Shown one piece after another: positions 47,155-59,100 of a stretch of 64,000 nt of DNA. This DNA is from Drosophila pseudoobscura (taxonomy: Eukaryota > Arthropoda > Insecta > Diptera > Drosophilidae), in contig NC_046681.1 in assembly GCF_009870125.1 (NCBI RefSeq), forward strand, positions 24,326,001-24,390,000. Reading direction: 5' to 3'. Both the position numbers and the translations under genes were made by a program. The notes beneath the pieces are model-generated. The model did no database searches, had not been told where the DNA came from, and saw nothing but the letters and a program-made list of their open reading frames with translations. Positions within the stretch are counted from its first letter, which is position 1. Each line of letters begins with the position of its first letter.

Positions 47155-50100
47155 TTATAGTCTAAAGGTAATGCTTGGCGCCGATCGCGGACTTCGATTG
47201 TTAAAGAGTTGACTGCTGTTCAGGCGACACACGCACAGATGACTGCAGTTCATCGGCGTCGGTTCGGTCATCTTTGGGAACTCTGGTGTCTCGTGGGAGT
47301 TGGTCACATTGTCATCGGAGCGACGACTGTACAAGCATTTCGTGGCACAGTTGCAGGCACCAGTTCTGATGTTGACCGGCAGGGCCGTGGGGCTGCGATA
47401 CTGCAGCACTGTGTGATCCATGCTGGTCCGGCTCATTGAACAGTAGGCATCCACAGTGTCCACGGTGCTGATGAGGTCCGGCGTCAGCTCGGGCTGTAGG
47501 CGATTCGTGAGCCAATAGGTTCGCATGTCACCCTTGCCCTACGATTACAGTTGGATTGTATAATCAACAGAAACTTCTAACACCCTGTACACTCTGCACA
47601 CTCTGAGCTTACCTTTATGCTGGTCAGACCCCGTTCGATGCAGACATAGCTGCCAATTGACTGCAGGAGCTGGTACGTGACCTCTGAGATGTGGATTTTC
47701 ATAGACTCTCCGGTGCTCTCCATGCGCGAGGCTGTGTTCACAGTGTCCCCAAAGAGGCAGTATCTGGGCATCTAATAGGGTTTGATGTTTCAATCATGCA
47801 TCTAATGTTTTGTGGTCTTCACATACCTTCTGTCCCACGACACCTGCCGCACACGGGCCCGAGTGTATTCCGATGCGAAACTGTACAGTTTCTGTGGGCT
47901 TGTGGCGGATCTTGAGATTTGCCACCGTCTCCAGCAAGTGCAGGGCCAAGGAGGCTATCTCCCCAGCGTGTCGGTTTCCATTCTGCAACGGCAATCCGGA
48001 CACCACCATATAGGCATCCCCAATCGTCTCAACCTGGATGGGATCAACGTTTTTGAATGAATCTTTAAGCTCCTCTATAACCGCACCTTATAAACATCAT
48101 AGTTGGATATAATGGTATCGCAGCAGGTGTACAAATCATTCAACATCTCCACCACCTCAAAGGGTGTGCTGGTGGTGCAGAGTTCCGTGAATCCCACAAT
48201 GTCGCTAAACAGGATGGTCACGCAATCAAAACATTCTGCTTCGACGGGATCCCCTCGCTTCAGTAGCTCGGCAACAGTTCTGCCAAAGGAAGGGAGATTT
48301 AAGTGAAGCAAACTCCTCGATGGGTTGGTGTCAGAAAATCTTACTTGGGCAGCATCTGGTAGAGGAGCATATCCGTTTTCTTTTTCTCTTCGTAAAGCAA
48401 ATTGGTTCGCTCCTGTACGAGGCCCTCCAGATTGTAGGCATACTTCTCCATTATCGAGAGCATGTTATCGAATATGTTGGGTTTTCTGTAAATGGATTGA
48501 ATGGGTTTGATGAGTAGTAGATTTAAAGTAACCCTAGACGTCTGTCCGTTCGTTGAAGTAACCTGGAAAACAGGTACCAAAAAAACTCTTCCCACAAAAG
48601 CCCACAGATGGATATCCCCTTCCTCGCATATTCACATCTACACAGTTTCCTTGTGAAATTATAGGTCACATTTTGGGTACATACAAACCAGCCTGCAACT
48701 CCTTCAAGTGCATGCGCACCAGCCGAATGTCCGGGCGGACCTCTGGATCCTCGTCCCAGCACTGGCAGAGGCACTGCCGGATGTAGTCGGGTATGTCCAA
48801 GTGGGTGTGCGTCAGAGCCGGACGGAATACGCCGTGCTGCAGCAGTTCCGGGCATTTGACAAACTTAATTATCTCTTTGGAAAAAGATATGTAGATATTT
48901 TGGTTATTTATTGAATTAAATCCAGGGATCTCTGGGCTCACCCTCCTTCGAGTAGGCCGCGTCGCCCCAGGGACCCTTGCGGCCAATCATTTCGTAAAGG
49001 AGTATACCGAAGGAGTAGACATCCCCCTTCTGCGAGCCACGGCCCGGTCGATAGGCATCCCTCAAAAGCTCCGGCGCCATGCACAGGGCACGTTTCAATT
49101 CCAGCTCACTTCTGCGAACGTCACAAGACCAAAGATGGAGTGCTTTCGTCCCGGTGGAAAGTCAACCAGTAAGTCCTTACTTGTTCGGCTCCTCCTGACC
49201 CGCCTTGAGCTCCTGCAGGCCAAAGTCCGATATCTGGCACACCCAGCGGGAGTCGATGAGGCAGTTGCTGGACCGCAGGTTGCCATGCGATATGATCTCC
49301 GAGTCGTGCAGGTAAATCATGCCCTTCAAAATGTCCGAGACCAGCGACGACACGAACATGTGGTCCAGATGCAGGTCCTCGTTGGCCAGCACATCCTCCA
49401 GGCTGCCTCGGGCACAGTACGTGGTAAATAGGATTACGGATCCATGGTCCGTGGAGGCGCCAATGAAATTGATGATGTTCTCGTGCCGTACCTTGAATTG
49501 AGACGGGGGTTATGGGCGTCGATTGCTACTGATTCGGACCTACTTCACGCATTAGTTTCAATTCCTTTCGTATCGATCGCGTGATGTCCACGTTCTTCTT
49601 GTGAATCTTCTTCATGGCCACAATATTCCCCCGAAAAAGAGCTGCATCATACGATAATATAATCAAATATGGACCTTAATATGATACTAAATTCCTACCA
49701 ATATTTGTAAAGGACCTCTTGTTCGGCTCCCCAACCACAAGGATACTTTGACGACAGATTTGAAACTGCAAGAATTTCAAACAGATGGTCGATAAAGAGA
49801 GGCATTGAATAGAGTGCTTTAATGAGGATTCACTCACTATGTTCTTGTTGCTGGGATTGTTGTATTCACCCAGATTGATGACCGTCACCTCCTTCATGTC
49901 CACCTTCCACAAGAGTCCAGCCAGGGTCTGTTCATAGCGATAATGTCTGCGAAGGCATATAAACACTTAAGTGGAGATACATACTAATGGAAAGATGGGT
50001 TCTTGCTTGATTAGTAGAGCGATGGCCACGACCACGACTAGGGCACACAATGGACCCGTGGCCAGGTACCGCCAATCGGGCTTCTTGCGCGGACACAGCT

Positions 50101-53100
50101 CCCCGTGGAAGCCGCAGACGGGCTCCGCCAGTGGTGGCCGACCATTGAGCCACTGTATGGTTCTGTCGTTCTTTATGTAACGGAACTCCTAAGAATTGGG
50201 GAATTATTTAGCACCACTAATAGTGTTCTTTTCAGCTGGTTCTCACGGGTATCATGGAATGCTTGTTATAGGCAAAGAATCCCACTGGCTGCATGGACAT
50301 CTTGGCCAGGGATCCGCCCGAGGATCCGCTGCTCAAATCGTTCTGCAATGTTATAACCGTGTAATTGCCCTCCGCATCGCCATTGGCATCTATGTAGACC
50401 TAAGGAAAGGATGAGAAGTGGAGGTTTGTTAGGCATACTCGTATATGTGGCAGGTCTTAGATGCCTCTAATCCAACTTTAAGATCAGAGGAGACCAATAT
50501 GAGGCTCTTCTACTGTTACTTTTCTGATAGATGAGAGATACCCCCCGCTGATTTGGCATCCGTAAACTCTGTCCTGTCCTATACTCTCTGTCTCTCCCAT
50601 CAGCAGCATTGGGTTCAACCTGAAGTAGGAGATAGATGAGCCCCGCAATAGCTACATTCCAGCAGAGACTGCCGCCCAGAAGGCATATCTACGACTCAGC
50701 TGAAAGCACATTAGCATCGGTCGACAGTTGACAAATCAACTGTGGACTGGTTGACAGTCCAGCCGATTAACTGGGTCATTTGCACCTGAACTGTTGGCTT
50801 TTACGCAGACTTTGTTCGTATTTAAAATGAAATTATTCATATGCACAGTCGAGGGGATATTGCATATTTAATTTTATGAATATTGCTGGAAAATATATTC
50901 AGATTTGTCTCAAACAAAAGTTTATTCCCGCTTTACTTGTTTTAGATTAAAAACACTCTCGAATACTTACATCAAATCCCTGTATTGAATGGTAAGATCT
51001 ATTGAATATATGACTCATTACTAAGTTTCCATCGTATATATCTCCGCCGAGCTTAAGGACCTCCGAAATGGCGCGTACATATATCATAACACTATCGTAC
51101 AGATGCAGGCCATAAATGGGGACCTAGATTGGGTAGAATAAGGGTGAAAGTAGAGATCTGATGGGATATAGTATTTGAGGTACTACCCACCGATATGTTG
51201 TCGAACACACGCTGATGATATGGCACCAGGAATGGAGTCTTGCGCGCATATTCTTTTATTTTCGAGCAAATATCGCTGGAAACACAATGAAACACGGAAG
51301 AATAGACGGACAAAAATGGGTTTCGGAATTATGCATAAAATATTGAAAAGCCATGCAAAAGAATTACTGGAAATGGAACTCTAGCATCGAAAGTTGTTTT
51401 AGAAATTTTTCAAAAATAATTGGAATAAGAAAAGGATCCCTAAAAGGCACTATATCTCTGCCAAAAGTATAGCCTTAATTGATATCTTCCAATAGTTAAT
51501 TGAAAACATGCTCAACGAACTCAAACTACATTTGTTGATAGGCAAACTCAAATCGATCCTTTAAATATATCGTATAATGATTGTTTTGAAAGAGGCAACA
51601 GAAATACGCACAGTTAGATAACTAAGATTCAGATAAATTACCGAATATGGGGGTTTTGTGGATATGTCATGCTTATTTTTATAACTGAACGAAATGAGAT
51701 TTTGTCCAGTGATTTGCTCTTTTCTTTTCTAATATAAGGATCTAAATAATCTGGAATAGATGGTGCCATGCATTAGAACTCTAGCCGGGACCGCCTGGAT
51801 CGAACCAACCACTTACTACGTTCCATAATGTTCACCCGTCGGTTCGAGTCGTAGATCTCGTCGTCCACGGACACCACGATGTAGTCGCCGCTCTCGAGCA
51901 GCCGTCGGTTCTGGAGACCTCGCACAAAGTCCACCATCGCTATATGCTCGCCGATAAACACGTAGACTGAGGGATGTTATAGAGTGTCGTGGGATTAGAC
52001 CCAAAGTTTTGTGGGAGGCAAAAACTTACTGCGTGTCGTCGTGTAGGTCTCTTCTATGATTTTATCAATCTGCGACAGGGTTTTCGTGATTGGGATATAG
52101 TCTGATATATACTTGAAGTGGCTGATGGTGAAGTTCCTGGCCTCTGCCAGTTCCTGATACGACAGAGCACCAAGTCAATGGAGGATGTAGCCACAGAATA
52201 GCATATCTCACTCACCTGTATGGCCCGTGCCACATCTGAGCCCCAAATGGGCTTGGAGCTCACTACGATGGCAAACTTTTGCCAGTGGAAGGCGCTCAGC
52301 AGACTTATCACACTCTTGGAGACCTTTATGGGAAGGCATGAGATGTGTTTAAGGAGTTGCTTGAGGTCTTTGAGAGGCATTACCTTCGAGGCTGGGGCCA
52401 GAGTTCGTGCAAAGGTGGGAAATGTGCTTTTGTTGGAGACAATTGAGTCAGAGCATTTCTACATAGGATAGAAGGGAGATGGTGTACAGAAAATACCATG
52501 AAGGGAGAGAAGAGAGGCTCACAAATGACAGCATCGGGGTATTCCAGGCGGAGGCCAGCAGGGCCTCGGTCGTACAGCTCTCGTCGGGCCCAATGAAGGC
52601 TGTGATGCCAGTCTCCCGCATTTGGGTCATTGCCCTGGAAAATTCAATCAAAAAAAAGTACAATATCTGCATATGGCCCACTGTTGGGCTGTGGTTACGA
52701 CTCACCTTAAAGGCTTGATCCGATAGGTACTCTGTTTGCCAATGTCCACGGGCTTGAAGGCCAACTTCTTGCCCGGCAGGAGATGTGGGTTCTTGTTAAC
52801 GTCTTCCACGGCCAGCGGCAGTCCGCCAAGAGTCACCTGAGGGAAATTGAATCACATTAAAGCAGTAGCCAGGGAAGAGCCAGACGAACCGGCAGCATCC
52901 GCAGGGCAGGGCAGGGCGGTACAGGGTTTTGTGTCTTAATTTATTCCTATTTTGTCGGCTAGTGGGGCGGTGGGAAAGGCAAACAACCGACCAAAATATT
53001 CCGCTTGGCTTCATCGGCGAAGCACCCCCTCCCCCCCGCAATAAAATATAGCCTGAAACAGGGAAAGTTCTACCCAGGAAAGATTCAGTTTGGGTTTAGT

Positions 53101-56100
53101 ATTTAATTGGTATACTATTGTACATTAGGTAGTATATGTGAAGCAGGATCGCCATATCTGATTGCTGCATCGGTCGAGGCGGCTTAGAGGATCGTCTTGA
53201 CGGGATCTACACAGCTAGTCCTGGCTGTCTCGTCAAAAGTATTACTGCGCTACATGATAGAACGACCATAAACTGATGTAACTTATCGATCTTTAATGAT
53301 ATGTGGTTTAGAATTACGTGGGTTATGGTTGGAGATCTCAGGGCCATTGCTTACGGATGGATGGTAATCAATTGAAAGCCGTACGACTCGTTTATGCCCC
53401 GTATGTAGGCGCGTAGCTCGGGCGACACGTACCTATCGATTCGCGTTGATCGGTGCAGGCAGAGATTTGACAACACGGTAAAGCTGAAGGTCAGAAAAAC
53501 CACCATCATCGACACGATCCAAAAGCTAATGCACGCCACCACATGGATGAAGCAAAAGTCCATCCTCGAGGTATCCATGGCCAGACAGTGCCACAGGCGA
53601 TTGGGATACGGCAGTACGCCGGGCAGCACCGTCATGAGCCACGGCAGTAGCATTACCGGCCAGAATTTCCGCCACATGTCCACGCTGGCGTTGCACAGGC
53701 ATAGCAGAAGGTTCTTGTAGGGGCCCTCATGGCGCAGATACACCAGACCATAGCCGTAGTAAAACAGGCTCATGGCGGCCAGAGAATACAGTGGACTGAA
53801 GAGCAGCTCGTGGGCATCAAAGCTCCAGAACATCTGCGCTTGCGGCTTGCGGCCTCTACGTATCTTCACCACCTTGTACTCCACGTCCACCATCGACACG
53901 AGGGCCGTCAGCTGGAGCATCAGGAACACACACACCGGATATGGCAAAAACTTGGCCATTTTGTACAGAGTCACAAAAGATAATTTGGAACCAAGAGGTG
54001 TAACTATAAAAAACTATTATTTTGAACGATCAGACAGTATAACACAAATGGTAGAGAGTCCTTGATCAGGGTTATGCCCCCCCGTTCTCGTACAGGGGTG
54101 TTTTTCTATAGAGGAGTCCACGTCTCGTGCCTCATAGATCCATGGCAGTAGGGCCTTGCATCAGTAGTTCATTAGAAACCATTTGTATTATGAAACAATT
54201 AGCCAGCCGCATGTCCTTTGAACGGAAGCCAAAACCAAATCCCACCTAAAACCACATTAAATTAATAGTAAGCCCGGAGTTGCTAATTTAATTATAATTA
54301 AATGCTGGGCTGTTGCCAGCCAACCGTGCCTTTAATTAGGGACTGATACACGTTTCAATTGTACGTAGGTTATGTGTAAACAAAATTATTACAATTGTGG
54401 CATTTGACAGCCCGCAAAGTTTTGGAGTTGGGCCCCGTCTCGTCCGTTTCCGGCTAAAGGGATGGGAGGCTGTCTGTCTGTCACAGTACGCCGCCGATGC
54501 TCGAAGGGGGGGCAAAAAGCCAGGAAGTACTTTTGATCTCGAATATCAAAGTTCTGCCCAAATGGAGCAGTGTCTTGGTTCCGCCATCTCAGAGGGCCTG
54601 CTGGACCTAAGGCCTGAGCTAAAGGTGTTTTAGGGAGAACTGAAACATTCAAATTTCAGAAGGCTTTGTGTGGGGAGTAATCAGAGATTTAACCTTTGCT
54701 TTTGTCCAAGAAGTTGCAATGTCCTTTAAGAAAGTCCATCTTCCAGTGGTTCCATTACGGTGTACACTTGAGAAGGCCTAAAGATTGGGAGCTCAAGGGA
54801 TTAACCAAAGGGGTTTTGCTCTAATCGAGCGTCGAACCTTCAAGGCGGAGAGGCTTCAGTAGAGGCTTGCCCTGAGGGCCATAGGTCACAGCGGTGGAAA
54901 TCAAGCCTGCTCTTTAAAAAATCTACTCTGTCAGTTTTGATTATTCCATAAATCAGCCTTTTATAATGCCATAAAATACAACCATCTGGTGGCTAAACGG
55001 CCCTTTTCGAATTACGAGTATTTACTGGAAATTATAAATATTCGTCAAGGTTGAAGTGTGGAGGGGCAGAGCCCCTCCCTCGTCAAATCCATTCGCAGAA
55101 CGCTATTAAAATAACAAGAGAAAAAAAGGGACTCGGGAAAAGGTAGAGGGATACCAAAAACATACCCGAACATACAGTATACCCTGTACTGTACTGGAAA
55201 AAAGCTAGTCCCTAGTCCCTCGTATAGTAGATTCGGGTATAAGATTGGGTATAGTTTCCAGCTTCCCTGTAACAGCAAACATCCATCCTTCCATACGGTT
55301 TTGCCCTTTTTAAAGGTGGCTCGCTATAGGGCACACGAGTACGCATCTACTGCCGCCTTTCGTACTTGTTTTAATTCAAATTTTAATCCACTTATAGCGG
55401 GGCTTTAAATAAGCAGCCGGCTAGGCCAGTCTCGGTGGCAGGCTGTGGTCTGTCCCCTTCCCTTGTGCACTTGACATCGGATGAGGGACGTGAGATGTGG
55501 TGGCGCCTCGACGATGCTCTTGGTGAGCAATTACGGCATTAAATTTGTTGCAAATTCTGGCTTTTGCATGTGAAAACATTTTTGAGTGTGTCCCTTACAA
55601 AATTAATTATTTAATTCCCAATTAAAACTTTGCCCAATTCGGCTTAAAAATTCTTCAAAGAAATGCAATGGTAGTGGCTTTAAAGAGAAAATTTGTGGAG
55701 TTTTGAGGCCTTTGCCAAAGGCTGTCCGCCAAGCAATTATTCGAACCGCCATAGGCCCCAAAAAGCAGCCACCCATTGCGCCACGTGTGGCCCCGGTTTC
55801 GGCCTAAAACAATATTTCCTAGTTTGGGCCAAATGTCGTTGCGTTTTCGTCTGGCCCATGGCTTACGGAAAATTGCAATTTGTGCTCCGAGGCTCAGGCT
55901 CAAAGCCGAATGCAATCATTTGGACATTCTGGGAGCAGCAAACGAACAGGATAATGAGGAGATGCAATCGAGTCTTAGCCCACAGCCCACAGGAAGTAAT
56001 CTCCCAGGACACACTTCTGCTGTACCAAAATGCAATAAAGTGATAGCCTTTTCGGCTGACAGTTGCAATTTATAAGTAATCTATGCATTTGCTTCCTTCT

Positions 56101-59100
56101 TGACAGAAGATAGATGAAAGTCTTGGCCAGGCGGATGGATGTGTATGCAAGTTGTGGCTGTTTCATGGGACCTCCAAGTAGATGCTCAGCAGCAGAGGGG
56201 GCCTGTCACCTGCTCTAATGCAATGGATCTACCTCTCCACCGAGGTGTTGGAGTCTCTGTGTGCTCTGCACTGGCAAGCTAACGAAAAAAAGACGTACAC
56301 TAAGCTTCTGGTGAAACCTCAGTCACAGGCTCTGCTCTGCATACATGAGCCCCAAAAAAGCACTCGAAACCATACTCGGAGTCGACCCCCTGGATATGGA
56401 AGGGCAGGACAGCGCATAAATGCATTGTGAAAATCCGTTGTGATCCCCTTTTACTGACTTCATGAATCCCCCAAACTGACGTCGATATGAAAACTACCTG
56501 GTTTATGGGACCCCATGACTGTGAGGTGTTTTAGCGGGTCTATACTGTACAGACCCTGATATAAGGTTACCCTTCCGATGCAGCATATTCCAGGCGGATG
56601 TTTTCGCCATCAAGAAGAGCCCATGATGTGGTCAATCTATGCGTTGACAGCCAAGCAGTCGTCTGCGGTCAGTTCCAGAAGTGTCTTGGCGAGCAGGAAG
56701 GCACAAGACACCCCCAAGCACGACAAAGTCTGTGCGGATCTACTGGGCTGCCAGCCGCCAAGACATCGAGGGCAGCCAGCGGACGTTCTGCCTCTGTCGC
56801 CCCTAAAAGCGGTTTAGAGCATCAGCCCGGTTTACACCCACACCAGAACCTTGAAAACTATGTGCAAAGAATGCAATGGAAAGCTCAGTCTGTAGTTACG
56901 GCACCTACCATGGAGGGAATGCAGATTGTTAGGGGTCACTGCTTACAGGTCACTGTGGGGGTGCGGCGCAGGCAGCGAAGCTAGGAAAGACCAAACGAGA
57001 CGGCTAGAGGACATGTGATGAACCAGGAGCCATTGAAACCCTGGAGCATATTATCTGTAACAGCCCGGCTCTCTCAGGGTCAAGGAGAAGATACCTGGGC
57101 GCCCGGAGCTGCTATTGCTAGAAGATGCCTCCAAGAGGAAGCCTTTCCAAAACAATACCAATACCTCGATTCTTGAGGACTTTGAGACCTCATAAGCACT
57201 CTCGCGATGGTTTATATACCTCCATCCAGATAACTAAGGGCCATAGTGCCCTTTTGGTGGTCCCTCTGAGGGACATTTAATTTACTTGAATGAAAAATGG
57301 TATTTACCACCACACCTGTTTCATATGCATACTCGTAACTACGATAAGAAAATTCTTATTCATTGGAAATAATGGAATAAATGAAAGATGTTCCAGAAAA
57401 TATAAGAAGTTACTTTTACCGAGAGAACGAAATTGCTTGAATCCTTGGCTTTAATTGCATTTTGTAGCCTTTGAATGAAGGCATATTTGCAATTCAAAAG
57501 ATTGTACTTAATTAATCATGCTCTCGCTCATACTCTGCTGCAAGTAGAGTTTTTCCTTTTTTAACAAGTGTTTCCTGTTTAACAAGTGGTGAAAAGATTG
57601 CACCCCAAGGACGCCAGGGACTCAAGGCAGACTTTAATTCTTTTCAAATGAGTGCAGGCCCTGAATGAACTTAATTTTCGGAATGTCGAGACCCACTTTG
57701 ATTGCCAGCAAGCACAATACCTAGAGAACACTTAATATTCTTCATCTAGCATTATTTTTCTACCAAGGGAACAGCATTGTTTGAATGGAGTGCATATTTT
57801 CATATCAAAAGAATGAAATTAATTAATCATGCTCTCATATTCTGCTTCACGTAGGGGTTTTCCTTTTTTCTGACGTCCTTAATGTTTAACAAGCGGTGAA
57901 AAGTGGCGCGCCTTTTACGGAAATAAGCAACATCCTGGTGAAAGGTGGCAAGATGACAGATGACCTGGCAATTAACTAGCTACAGCATGTGTTTTAATGC
58001 CATAGTAACCCGGCACAGTGGGCCCAGTACTCGAAGCCAGTTGCAAAATAAAGAAGAGACTGTCTTCCAGGGGCAATTTCCATAACAATCATTCGATGGG
58101 GGTACTCGTTTATTGGGGGTGCTCGATAGAGTTCAGTTTCACCCCACTGTTTCGTGTTACCTACTGTGGAACGCATGGAAAAAATTCCATAAAAAGAAGG
58201 CCCTTAGCATAATAGCTCTTTGCTGGCTTAAAATAAATTGAAGCAATTTTCCGACCAGCAGAACGGAGAACCGGCCAAAAACGAAGGGAATTTGTCGCTA
58301 TAGTTCCCGGCTTGTGGTGTCCGCCGACAAAGCCTCCTCCGTCCTCCTGATCCGCCAATCAGTTCCAAGGAAATGTGTCCACTTCTCTAGAAATCAAACA
58401 CATTAGTGTGCTGGTAGGTGGTGTTCCAAAAGCCGATTTAGCGTTCATTTGATTTCAATAATCTTTGAGAATGTTCGGAGGAAAAATTATTCAAATTCCA
58501 GAGCCAAATAGCTGATGGCCAAATCAATTATTCAGTTTGCAACTTTCTGTTGTCGTTTAAACGCTGCTGGCCCCAGGCTCTGGAGGGGAGGGGGGAATAG
58601 GCACTAAGCTTAAATATTTCCTTTGAAGTGAAACTTAACTGGAAACAGAATTGGTTTTTAATTTTATAGCAAATGATTTCTGGGAATATTTGTAGCTCTG
58701 CCGCTTCCGGTCGGAGCATCGCACTTTTGTACTCCTTATTGATTTTCAGTAAAATATATTTGTACAGATATTGTTGATACAGCTGATGTGTTCTTTTTCC
58801 ATGAGAAGTCAATTAAAGCCACGATTGATTACATTTAAACGAAAGGAGATTGTGTCCTTTTGATGGCTTCTGTCCTTTTAACGAGCTGTGGCAAGGCGTT
58901 GGTGTGGCTTTTATGAGCAATTTCCCCGCTTTATAGCTGGTTTCCCGGAATTGCAAGCTGGACTACCAGATTTATTGGGATACTTTAACACATGTTACAC
59001 ACTTCAATTGCACTCAAAGTACATTTTACTCCTTGAAATAAATTCCATTCGCTAGTCTCCTATTCTCCGAACTTCCCCAAAGAAAAACCCACTATCATAT

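Noticed and set aside
52857-52898. ATG followed by [13 protein letters not shown], looking like a signal peptide just upstream of the second Gyc32E coding exon
   Set aside because: It hits TAA after 13 codons and has no in-frame donor. The exon at 60673-60876 has a signal peptide, a GTAAGT donor in the right phase and matches the start of the ligand-binding domain.
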